Positions 31,482 through 39,031 of a DNA stretch of 39,032 nucleotides are shown in pieces. The stretch's first letter is position 1, and the number at the start of each line of letters is the position of its first letter. Both the position numbers and the translations under genes were made by a program. The notes below the pieces were generated by a model. The model saw only the letters and a program-made list of their open reading frames with translations. It was not told the DNA's origin and made no database searches. The DNA lies in contig CAYTHB010000024.1 of assembly GCA_964437515.1 (NCBI GenBank), forward strand, positions 1-39,032, given 5' to 3'. Source of the stretch: Sterolibacterium sp964437515. Its GTDB lineage: Bacteria > Pseudomonadota > Gammaproteobacteria > Burkholderiales > Rhodocyclaceae.

Positions 31482-32720
31482 ATGTCGTCCGTCATTCTGG
31501 TGTTGAACGCCGGTTCATCTTCCATCAAGTTCGCGCTGTTCAAACAGGACGATCAGGGAAACCTGCATCAGCAGCCGCTGCATAGCGGCCAGATCGATGG
31601 CATCGGTGCGAATGCGGGAATGACGCGTCTCAAGATTCGTGATGCTGAAAGTCATGTCGTCATTGATCGTGTGCTCGAAGATACGCCGCCAGATACCGCC
31701 GGCCAGCATCGCCACGCACTCGACTGTCTGCTAGGCTGGCTGGATGCACAAGGCATGGTGGCGCACCTGAGTGCGGTCGGACACCGCGTCGTGCATGGCG
31801 GTGACTTATACCTGCACCCCACCTTGATGACGCCCTCCATTGCCGATGCGCTGGCGCAATTCATTCCGCTCGCCCCTTTGCATCAGCCTTATAACCTCGA
31901 CGCCATCCGCATCATGTCCAGATTGATGCCCGATTTGCCTCAAGTCGCCTGTTTCGATACCGCATTTCATGCCACTCAACCGCCCGTCGCTCGCCAGTTT
32001 GCCCTGCCACGTCGCATTACGGATAAAGGCGTGAAACGCTACGGTTTTCATGGACTTTCTTACGAATACATCACGCGATCTCTTCCCGACCATCTGGATT
32101 CCACCATCGCACAAGGACGCATCATCGTGGCGCATCTGGGCAATGGCGCCAGTCTGTGCGCCATCCAGAAGGGTCAAAGCGTAGCAACCAGCATGGGATT
32201 CACCGCGCTCGACGGACTGATGATGGGAACACGTACCGGCAATCTCGACCCGGGTGTACTGTTGTATCTGATGGATTTTCAAGGCATGGACAGCCCAGCC
32301 CTCACTCGGATGCTTTACAAGGAATCCGGACTCTTGGGCGTTTCCGGCATTTCGCAAGATATGCGCACCCTGCTTGGCTGTGCGCACGAACACCCGGAAG
32401 CACAGGAAGCCATCGATCTCTTCTGCTATCGCGTCAAGCGGGAAATCGGTTCTCTCGCCGCAGCGATGGGAGGCTTAGATGCGCTGATATTCACCGGCGG
32501 CATCGGCGAACATGCCGCGCCCATACGTGAACAAATCTGCGCCGATTCGGATTGGCTAGGGTTGAAACTGAACGCTGTCGCCAACGAAAATATTTCCAGC
32601 GCAAAGACCTCCTGTATCTCCTCCCCCGAAGCCCGATGCAAGGTGCACGTCATTCCCACCAACGAGGAATGGATGATCGCGCAACATACACTCACCTGCC
32701 TTCAGGCAAAAATCACATAG
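31482..32720 (+). CDS. ackA: Acetate kinase (or related short-chain acyl kinase)
   Basis: A 412-residue acetokinase-family enzyme making acyl-phosphate from acid and ATP, or the reverse. Motifs: VLNAGSSSIKFALF at the N-terminus, VVHGGDLY, ACFDTAFHATQP, RYGFHGLSYEYI, VAHLGNGASLCAI, GLMMGTRTGNLDPG and FTGGIGEHAAPIRE. Length is normal for AckA. It follows the MaoC-PTA fusion by 22 bp with AAGGAA upstream of the ATG, so the pair is an operon. A different short acid is possible because the PTA domain is of the Pta/Ptb group; the sequence alone favours AckA. Confidence 0.94.
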   Translation: MSSVILVLNAGSSSIKFALFKQDDQGNLHQQPLHSGQIDGIGANAGMTRLKIRDAESHVVIDRVLEDTPPDTAGQHRHALDCLLGWLDAQGMVAHLSAVGHRVVHGGDLYLHPTLMTPSIADALAQFIPLAPLHQPYNLDAIRIMSRLMPDLPQVACFDTAFHATQPPVARQFALPRRITDKGVKRYGFHGLSYEYITRSLPDHLDSTIAQGRIIVAHLGNGASLCAIQKGQSVATSMGFTALDGLMMGTRTGNLDPGVLLYLMDFQGMDSPALTRMLYKESGLLGVSGISQDMRTLLGCAHEHPEAQEAIDLFCYRVKREIGSLAAAMGGLDALIFTGGIGEHAAPIREQICADSDWLGLKLNAVANENISSAKTSCISSPEARCKVHVIPTNEEWMIAQHTLTCLQAKIT

Positions 32721-32723
32721 CCC

Positions 32724-34415
32724 ATGGCTCAATTCCTTGCACGCCTGCTGCCTGCACGCTACCGGCTCTGGGTTGCCTGCATTTTTTTGGGCTTGATCTC
32801 TGCGGTGATGGCATTCATCACAGACAAGACGGGCTGGCTCGGGTCTGCCCTGCTCTTGACCATACTATCCATCATCGGCTGGATCGATTATCGACAACCC
32901 CATCAGGCCATCCGTCGCAACTATCCCCTACTGGCACATTTCCGGTTTTTCTTTGAATACATCCGACCCGAAATGCGCCAGTATTTCGTCGAGTCCGAGT
33001 CCGAAGAACTCCCCTTCTCCCGTGCGCAGCGCTCCATTGTCTATCAACGCTCCAAGCAAGACGGTGACAAACGACCTTTCGGCACGCTGCTCGATGTCTA
33101 TAGCCCGCACTACGAATGGATCAACCACTCCATCACACCGGCACATATCGACAGCCATGACTTTCGCATCGAGATTGGTGGGCCGGCCTGCACGCAACCC
33201 TACTCTGCCAGCGTATTTAATATCTCCGCCATGAGCTTTGGTGCGCTCTCGGCACATGCCATACAAGCACTCAATGCCGGAGCACAACGCGGCAATTTCT
33301 ATCATGACACGGGCGAAGGCTCGATTTCACGCTATCACCTCATGCACGGCGGCGATCTGGTGTGGGAAATTGCCAGCGGCTATTTTGGCTGTCGCAACGA
33401 AAACGGCGATTTCGATCCCGAGAAATTTGCGACTCAAGCACGTCTGCCGCAAGTCAAAATGATCGAAATCAAACTCTCGCAAGGCGCAAAACCCGGACAC
33501 GGCGGCGTATTGCCTGCCGCCAAGGTCACCCCAGAAATTGCCGAAGCACGCGGCATCCCGCTGGGGCAGGACTGCGTTTCACCCGCCACTCACTCCGCTT
33601 TTTCGACACCGCTGGAACTGATGGCTTTTGTCTCGCAACTGCGTGACCTTTCAGGCGGCAAACCCGTGGGCATCAAGCTGGCCATCGGTCACCCCTGGGA
33701 ATGGTTCGCCATCGTCAAAGCCATGCTGGCGACGGACAACACGCCTGATTTCATCGTCATCGATGGCGGTGAAGGCGGTACGGGTGCTGCCCCACTGGAA
33801 TTCACCGATCATGTCGGCGCACCACTTCGCGACGCCCTCATGCTGGCGCACAACACTCTCGTCGGTGCAAACCTTCGTGACCGTATCCGCATTGGTGTCG
33901 CAGGCAAAATCATCACCGCTTTCGATATGGCACGCGCCCTGGCCATGGGTGCGGACTGGTGCAATTCAGCACGGGGCTTCATGTTTTCCCTGGGCTGCCT
34001 GCAAGCACGCGTCTGCCATACCGGCGACTGCCCCACAGGGGTGACGACCCAAGACCCACGTCGTATGCGTGCGCTGGACGTCAAAGACAAAACGGCACGC
34101 GTCCATCAATTCCACCGGAATACGCTCATCGCACTCAAGGAGCTGCTGGCAGCCGCAGGATTGACGCATCCCGACGAACTCGGACCGCGTCACGTCATTC
34201 GGCGGGTCTCTGAAACCGAAGTCCAGTCCCTCGCCACGCTACACCGATGGGCAAAACCGGGCGAACTGCTAGACACAGACGAGGCAAGCCATACTTCCGA
34301 TGCCTCCCGACACGTCCTGTTCCGCGCCTTCTGGCAAAGCGCCCGCCCGGAGAGTTTCAGCATTCCGGACGACCTCATGGCAGCCCATGAGCTTTGGCGC
34401 ACCCCAGCCCGATAA
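32724..34415 (+). CDS. FMN-binding glutamate synthase family protein
   Basis: A 563-residue protein with one or two N-terminal membrane segments (YRLWVACIFLGLISAVMAF and WLGSALLLTILSIIGWIDY), then the glutamate-synthase FMN barrel. Visible segments are FNISAMSFGALSAHAIQALN, RGNFYHDTGEGSISRYHL, VKMIEIKLSQGAKPGHGG, VSPATHSAF, VIDGGEGGTGAAPLEF and GADWCNSARGFMFSLGC. The cluster-binding cysteines lie in CLQARVCHTGDCPTG followed by VTTQDPRR. It is a membrane-anchored GltB-like family, lacking the glutaminase domain, so it is not a classical GOGAT; its reaction is unknown. It lies 3 bp after ackA, so it is probably co-transcribed. A degenerate repeat copy begins 7 bp after its stop. Confidence 0.9.
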   Translation: MAQFLARLLPARYRLWVACIFLGLISAVMAFITDKTGWLGSALLLTILSIIGWIDYRQPHQAIRRNYPLLAHFRFFFEYIRPEMRQYFVESESEELPFSRAQRSIVYQRSKQDGDKRPFGTLLDVYSPHYEWINHSITPAHIDSHDFRIEIGGPACTQPYSASVFNISAMSFGALSAHAIQALNAGAQRGNFYHDTGEGSISRYHLMHGGDLVWEIASGYFGCRNENGDFDPEKFATQARLPQVKMIEIKLSQGAKPGHGGVLPAAKVTPEIAEARGIPLGQDCVSPATHSAFSTPLELMAFVSQLRDLSGGKPVGIKLAIGHPWEWFAIVKAMLATDNTPDFIVIDGGEGGTGAAPLEFTDHVGAPLRDALMLAHNTLVGANLRDRIRIGVAGKIITAFDMARALAMGADWCNSARGFMFSLGCLQARVCHTGDCPTGVTTQDPRRMRALDVKDKTARVHQFHRNTLIALKELLAAAGLTHPDELGPRHVIRRVSETEVQSLATLHRWAKPGELLDTDEASHTSDASRHVLFRAFWQSARPESFSIPDDLMAAHELWRTPAR

Positions 34416-34421
34416 ACCTGC

Positions 34422-34490
34422 TGACGTGCGTGGTAAGCCTCTCCACCCGCAGAGAGGATAAAACGAACGTTACCCTAGACACCCACCCCG
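34422..34490 (-). repeat. Interspersed hairpin-rich repeat, copy G (diverged fragment)
   Basis: A diverged fragment of the right end only: TGACGTGCGTGGTAAGCC, CTCCACCCGCAGAGAGGAT, AACGTTACCC and CACCCACCCC, which align with the start of copies E and F. The hairpin core and left end are absent. It begins 7 bp after the stop of the glutamate synthase-like gene, in the same relation to an upstream 3' end as copies C, E and F. Confidence 0.65.
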
Positions 34491-34640
34491 CAGGTCTTCA
34501 AGCCATTGGGTTGCATTCGCCACTTCTGACCAAGCCGCAGTTCCGCGTTTGACCATTTGCTGAAACTCATTTTCATCGTATGCCGGCTCATGTGCTTCAA
34601 ATGCAAGCAAACGTTGATCGGGTTCATGAAGATATTCCAT
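34470..34640 (-). CDS. Possible small acidic protein (56 aa)
   Basis: A 56-codon frame beginning MEYLHEPDQRLLAFEAHEPA and ending WLEDLRGGCLG. It is acidic and has a protein-like composition (EFQQMVKRGTAAWSEVANAT), which resembles the end of small antitoxin-like or regulatory proteins, but I do not recognise a family. A GAGGGG lies about 10 bases before the start. Its stop lies inside repeat copy G. It is downstream of the HIRAN gene on the same strand, about 175 bp away. Gene status is uncertain. Confidence 0.4.
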   Translation of the reverse strand: MEYLHEPDQRLLAFEAHEPAYDENEFQQMVKRGTAAWSEVANATQWLEDLRGGCLG

Positions 34641-34714
34641 GTCGAAAGGTGCCCCTCGTCACCCTGAAGTATCTGTACCAGTAAAGCGTTAATGAAACGT
34701 TGATTTATTTGAAA

Positions 34715-34799
34715 CCGTTCGGACTGATGGTGAGCAAAGTCTAACCATCGAAGCCCTTGTATTTCCAAAGGATACCTTCGACAAGCTCTCAAGAACGAA
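34715..34799. repeat. Probable copy of a widespread proteobacterial interspersed repeat
   Basis: CCGTTCGGACTGA at one end and CCTTCGACAAGCTCTCAAGA then ACGAA at the other enclose CGAAGCCCTTGTATTTCCAAA. This resembles the common CCGTTCGGGCTGAGC/TTCGACAAGCTCA interspersed palindromic repeat of many proteobacteria, here degenerate. It lies just after the HIRAN gene stop. Recognition is from memory and not checked by search. Confidence 0.4.
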
Positions 34800-34815
34800 T
34801 TTAATCTGTGTTTCC

Positions 34816-35556
34816 TTAACCCAGATTGGCGAAAGGCAGAAAAATATCGTCGGCCATCGGTTCATAATCCGCTGGCAAAACACCCTTCATCTCGACCAGC
34901 ACGCGACGATTCAGCGGCACACCATCCGTATTTACCTTGATGACCGTGGCACTAATGTCATGGGGTTTGGTAATGGATTTCAGGATATCAGGAACGATAT
35001 ACCGGGGCGTCCAGCCGATGAACTCGTAATCTTGGTGGCTGGTGAGCTGAATCGCCAAACCATATTTTGGGTTGTTCAACTCCAAGGAAACGCCAAGCAG
35101 TTCGCCTGGAACGAGATGCTGCACCCGTGCCTGTGCCGCTTCGCTCATGTGCCGCAGGCCATGCAGAAAAAATCGACAACGGAAGGAGCCATCTGCTTCC
35201 TTCTCGATTTTGGGGAACACCTCAAAACTATCTGTTTGGCGTTCACCGCCAGAGACAGCCAAAATCTCGATGGGATCAGGTGTTTCCAAACCCAAAGAAG
35301 CCAGATAGTTGGCAAAATCACGACGCTGACTACCCAAAACCCGATTTTTGAACATCGGGAACAACTCGGAGGATTGATAGGACTCCCCAAGTGTTGGAAA
35401 CGATGCGATCGGGTGAAAGCCCACTTTCTTGGCGCCAATGACACCCTGTGTATAGCAAAATTGGTATTGGGAGTGCTCGGTGTCTGCATCTAGGCGACCA
35501 ACAGGAAACCACGCTCTGTCCGTAGGTGCCTGCCAAGCCAAAAACAAGGTTCTCAT
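34816..35556 (-). CDS. HipS-like N-subdomain fused to a HIRAN domain
   Basis: A 246-residue soluble protein. Residues 1 to about 120 resemble the N-terminal subdomain of HipA (the free HipS of HipBST systems): GRLDADTEHSQYQFCYTQG, then SFPTLGESYQSSELFPMFKN and ILAVSGGERQTDSFEVFP. Residues about 125-215 look like a HIRAN domain, a DNA-end/junction-binding fold of helicases such as HLTF: HLVPGELLGVSLELNNPKYG, then QDYEFIGWTPRYIVPDIL. Its start overlaps the kinase gene by four bases (ATGA), so the two should be made together. By analogy with HipBST this half would neutralise the kinase, and HIRAN would bring in DNA sensing; both are inferences. Confidence 0.75.
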   Translation of the reverse strand: MRTLFLAWQAPTDRAWFPVGRLDADTEHSQYQFCYTQGVIGAKKVGFHPIASFPTLGESYQSSELFPMFKNRVLGSQRRDFANYLASLGLETPDPIEILAVSGGERQTDSFEVFPKIEKEADGSFRCRFFLHGLRHMSEAAQARVQHLVPGELLGVSLELNNPKYGLAIQLTSHQDYEFIGWTPRYIVPDILKSITKPHDISATVIKVNTDGVPLNRRVLVEMKGVLPADYEPMADDIFLPFANLG

Positions 35557-36491
35557 GAACCAACTCTCCTCAATCTTTCGTAAGCCACCCGCAACATTTC
35601 CTTGGCGAAGGCACAGGCATCATTGCTGATCCTGTCACGCGGCACACGATCCAAAATATCGGTTAGCTTTGCAAGCGGAATGCCGCGCAATACAGCCAAA
35701 GTTGGCTGAAAATAATCCAGGTGATCATTGGCGGTTGATTCTACCAGCTCAAGAGGGTTTGCCCCTCGCTTTCCATCCGGGAAGAAAATACCGCCTTTGC
35801 CCCTCCGAACATAAGCCTCAACCGCGCCACGTCGCAAAATATCGGCTCGCTTTTCGTCAAGAAGTTCCCTGCCAAGTGATGAGGCATGGTCGAAACTGGG
35901 CGCGATGTCGTACTGCTTTTCAAGGCGCACTGCTTCGCTAACCTCGTCAATATTTACCAGCACCTGCCAAAGTAAGCCCCAGTTTTCGTGATGGCGATCC
36001 GTATTGCCGATCAGCGCATCCAACACCAAATAACTGGCCAACTGTCGCAGCACGGTGCGATGCTCATTGGCCTTGGGAAACATGGCTCTGATTGCCTTGA
36101 TGATATTTTCGACGGTATGGCTGGACTGCTGAAAACGCATTTCAGGGTCATAGCCTTTCAGATAACCCGCCATGACCTCATTCCCGTGCATCAACTGCTG
36201 TGCCGGCGAAGTGAAGTTGAGCGAGGCGCATCCCCAACGCCCTTCAAACTCTGCCAGTTCAACAGTGGCGGCCGGGATATTCATCAAGTGGGCGATTTCT
36301 GCCGCCACTTTTTCAGCCCAATCTTCACCGGTTGGCGCAAGCGCACCTGACTTTTCGATTACGCGAATTTCCTTGAAAAGCCAAAGGCTTCCGTCTTGCC
36401 TGAACCAGAACTTTTCTTTGCTGCCCAGTTGCTCATCGCCAACGATCTGATCACTGAAAATGGAAAACACAGGGAAAATATTGTTGGTCAC
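35553..36491 (-). CDS. HipA-like Ser/Thr kinase lacking the N-terminal subdomain (HipT-like)
   Basis: A 312-residue protein with the HipA-type kinase core. The ATP-binding part has WLFKEIRV (Lys40) and EDWAEKVAAEIAHLMNIPAA; the catalytic loop is GNTDRHHENWG (162-172, Asp166 and Asn170). The metal-binding segment is YDIAPSFDHASSLG (194-207, Asp201) in place of the common YD. The HipA N-subdomain is missing and appears instead in the next gene, so this is a split HipA. The start is GTG at 36491, 6 bp after the hsdS stop; the codon is weak but the frame fits the family. There is no HipB-type HTH gene. HipA kinases phosphorylate glutamyl- or tryptophanyl-tRNA synthetases and arrest growth; the target here is unknown. 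Confidence 0.82.
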   Translation of the reverse strand: MTNNIFPVFSIFSDQIVGDEQLGSKEKFWFRQDGSLWLFKEIRVIEKSGALAPTGEDWAEKVAAEIAHLMNIPAATVELAEFEGRWGCASLNFTSPAQQLMHGNEVMAGYLKGYDPEMRFQQSSHTVENIIKAIRAMFPKANEHRTVLRQLASYLVLDALIGNTDRHHENWGLLWQVLVNIDEVSEAVRLEKQYDIAPSFDHASSLGRELLDEKRADILRRGAVEAYVRRGKGGIFFPDGKRGANPLELVESTANDHLDYFQPTLAVLRGIPLAKLTDILDRVPRDRISNDACAFAKEMLRVAYERLRRVGS

Positions 36492-36497
36492 GATGGT

Positions 36498-37661
36498 TTA
36501 TGCGACGAACGCCTGTGCCAGCAAGGCATCGAAGGTGGCTTGGGCTTTGGCAGCGGCGGCGGCCTGTTGGATTTGAATAGAACTAATTTCGTCCAATCGT
36601 TCAGAAAACACTCTTTGTGCAGTTATTGGCGGCAAGATGACAGGCAAGCCTTTGATCATCGAAAGGTTCAGATTGGCTTGATTTCCTCCATGCGCCATAC
36701 CCCTCAGTTGCTCGTATTGAGTTTTCAGAAATACAGACAAAAATGCCGTTTCGATCTTCTCAGAAGGCAAAATGGCGGCACATGCCTGATTAGTTGCAGC
36801 TTGGACTCCAAGAACTGCTGATCGACCTCTGGTTTGACCCTGCCCATACATTGCAACCAAAATAGTGCCGACTGGAAAAAGCTTGCAGTTCGTTTCAGAC
36901 AGCGCAAGTTCAGAAATCTGCTCTTCGGTTGCCAATATAGTTGAGCCATTTACCTCACCAGTTTTGACCCATGGAATAGTTGCATCCGTGTAGTAGGCAA
37001 GATTTTCCCTCGATGGTGTTGCTCCAGTCTGGACACTGGCAAAACTGCTAATAGTTGAAACCGGCCACCCCTTCGGATTCGTCGCGGGATCACCAAACAT
37101 ATCCAGAAACAGTGCTGGAATGAGTTCAGCGGCTTTCTTCTCGGCCTCCCGCCGCAGACGAACGATGCTCTCGGCACGGGAAAGTAGATCAACGATGCGG
37201 CGTTGTTCGGGGAGAGGCGGGACAGGCATTTCGAACTTCCGAAGTGTGCCCCGTGCGATTTCCTTGAAGGTCGTCCCGCCAGCGTGCTGAATCATTTTGT
37301 CACGCTGGGTGCGAAGCCAGTAGGCAAGATATTCGGGCACCAGATCAGGCCCGCAAATGAAATTGATAAAGCCCTGATTAGTGCAAATCGGCACAGTAGA
37401 TATTGCTGTAAGGCCAATCGTGGCGCGACTTGTCAGAAGAACTGCACCCGCAGGCATCAGTTTGGTGGAACTGTTGCGTAGCCCTTCTTCCGAAACTGTC
37501 TCCTTGGTTTGGCTGATGTACAGACGATCCAGTTTCGTGATGTCTGTTGGAGTTGCCCAAGCAATCCCGCCGCCAAAATAATTTTTCTCGGTTCGAGACG
37601 GCGTGCCGCCTCCAAGAACTTGAGCCACATCCTCCAATCGCGCTATCCGCCACTGCATCAT
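36498..37661 (-). CDS. hsdS: Type I restriction-modification specificity subunit HsdS
   Basis: A 387-residue HsdS that binds the bipartite target through two target-recognition domains. TRD1 covers about residues 1-145, the central conserved helix is PVPPLPEQRRIVDLLSRAE (about 146-164), TRD2 about 190-345 (it starts GWPVSTISSFASVQTGATPS), and the distal repeat is LPPITAQRVFSERLDEI. Each TRD opens with the same GATPSR/GGTPSR pattern (GGGTPSRTEKNYFG and TGATPSRENLAYY). Its ATG overlaps the hsdM stop (ATGATGA). The recognition sequence cannot be predicted. The kinase gene follows after 6 bp. Confidence 0.94.
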   Translation of the reverse strand: MMQWRIARLEDVAQVLGGGTPSRTEKNYFGGGIAWATPTDITKLDRLYISQTKETVSEEGLRNSSTKLMPAGAVLLTSRATIGLTAISTVPICTNQGFINFICGPDLVPEYLAYWLRTQRDKMIQHAGGTTFKEIARGTLRKFEMPVPPLPEQRRIVDLLSRAESIVRLRREAEKKAAELIPALFLDMFGDPATNPKGWPVSTISSFASVQTGATPSRENLAYYTDATIPWVKTGEVNGSTILATEEQISELALSETNCKLFPVGTILVAMYGQGQTRGRSAVLGVQAATNQACAAILPSEKIETAFLSVFLKTQYEQLRGMAHGGNQANLNLSMIKGLPVILPPITAQRVFSERLDEISSIQIQQAAAAAKAQATFDALLAQAFVA

Positions 37662-39031
37662 GCAGCCTGCTCCGCCAGCGCTGCCTTCAACGCCTCCACT
37701 TCCTCAACAATCTCCGCCTCAATCACCGCCAGTTCATCGAGGATTTCTCTCGGGTCGCGGTGCTCTACGGCGGCTTGGCTCATGGGCCGGTAGCGGCTGG
37801 CAGAGAGATTGAAGTCATTGGCACGAATGGTAGCCGCGTCGGCAAACCACCATTTTTCGCAAAAGTCAGTCGTGGTGACTCGCTGAGTCCATTTCTTCAG
37901 GCACTTGTCACGGTTTCGGTAAGCGTCGATGAGTACCGGCAGGTCGTCGGCCTCGATAGGGCTGTCATGGTTGGCATCGAGTTTGTAGCCGTCGTTGTCG
38001 GCGTGCAGGAATAGGACATTCTCGGTCGTTCCCCCTTTGCGGAAGAACAGCACCGAAGTCTTCACCCCGGAATACGGCTGGAACACGCCACCGGGCAGCG
38101 ACAGCACCGCCTCCACGCGGTTGTTCTCAATCAGTTGCCGCCGCAGTTCCTTGTGGGCTGCGGTCGAGCCGAACAGCACGCCTTCGGGCACGATGACGCC
38201 GCAGCGGCCAGCCCCCGCGCCACTGCGCGGATCACCGCTTCGCAGGTTGTCCATCATGTATTTGAGGAACAGTAACTCGGTGGCCGTGCTGGTGCCGACT
38301 TTCACCTCTTCCACCACGCGATCCTTATCGACGCGACCGGCAAACGGCGGATTGGCCAGCACAACGTGATAGCCCCCCTGTGGCAGGCCGAGTTGTTCCT
38401 TCTTCTCGTTGTCGAGGTTGCTGGTCAGCACATTGCGCAACAGTACGCGGACATTGGCCAGCCCGCGCAGGGTCAGATTCATGGTAGCGAGTCGCACCAT
38501 CTTCGGATCAACGTCGTTGCCGTAGAAAGTCGCCGATTGCAGGGCCGATGTCTGGGCGGCAGAAAGTTTATCGCCCAAGCCACGCAAGGTTTTCTTGCCA
38601 TCAAGTTCCACTTCCTGAACCGCACTCGGTGATGAGTTTGCCAGACGGATATGGTTGTAGGCGGCCACGAGAAAGCCCGCCGTGCCTGCCGCTGGGTCAT
38701 AGATGGTTTCGCCCACTTTCGGGTCGATGATTTCAACAATGGTGCTGATCACATGACGAGGGGTGCGAAACTGCCCCAGCTCGCCGGCCTGCCGAATCTG
38801 CCGAAGGACGTGCTCGAACAAATCACCCTTGGTATCGGAGTCGGCGGCATCCAGTCGCAGGCCATCCACCAGATTGACTACCTGGGTGAGAACGGTCGGG
38901 TCGATGATGGCGAGTCGTGCGCCATCCATGAAGTTGTGGGCGGCTTTCTCGCCCATTTCAGCAAAAAAAGCAAACACCAGTCTTTTCCAACATGGTATGA
39001 GTCTGAACTTGGGTGTGGATTTCCAAGAGGG
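37658..39031 (-). CDS. hsdM: Type I DNA methyltransferase subunit HsdM (5' end outside window)
   Basis: An N6-adenine methyltransferase subunit whose reading frame is open to the window edge, so the N-terminal part is missing. Counting from the GTG at 38977, the AdoMet motif DPAAGTAGF is at 94-102 and the catalytic NPPF at 209-212, within VVLANPPFAGRVDKDR. Other landmarks are GELGQFRTPRHVISTI, FYGNDVDPKMVRLATMNLTL and LSLPGGVFQPYSGVKTSVLF. Residues before 38977 continue in frame and the family has a longer N-terminal helical domain, so the GTG is not the true start. It heads the hsdM-hsdS-kinase-HIRAN operon. No hsdR is in the window; one may lie upstream. Confidence 0.94.
   Translation of the reverse strand, partial: PSWKSTPKFRLIPCWKRLVFAFFAEMGEKAAHNFMDGARLAIIDPTVLTQVVNLVDGLRLDAADSDTKGDLFEHVLRQIRQAGELGQFRTPRHVISTIVEIIDPKVGETIYDPAAGTAGFLVAAYNHIRLANSSPSAVQEVELDGKKTLRGLGDKLSAAQTSALQSATFYGNDVDPKMVRLATMNLTLRGLANVRVLLRNVLTSNLDNEKKEQLGLPQGGYHVVLANPPFAGRVDKDRVVEEVKVGTSTATELLFLKYMMDNLRSGDPRSGAGAGRCGVIVPEGVLFGSTAAHKELRRQLIENNRVEAVLSLPGGVFQPYSGVKTSVLFFRKGGTTENVLFLHADNDGYKLDANHDSPIEADDLPVLIDAYRNRDKCLKKWTQRVTTTDFCEKWWFADAATIRANDFNLSASRYRPMSQAAVEHRDPREILDELAVIEAEIVEEVEALKAALAEQAA

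Noticed and set aside
34475..34792. Minus-strand frame of 105 codons
   Set aside because: It overlaps the interspersed repeat and copy G, reads unlike a protein, and competes with the better-looking 56-codon frame.
38977..38977. GTG as the start of hsdM
   Set aside because: The frame stays open to the window edge and HsdM proteins have a longer N-terminal domain, so the gene is taken as incomplete at its 5' end.
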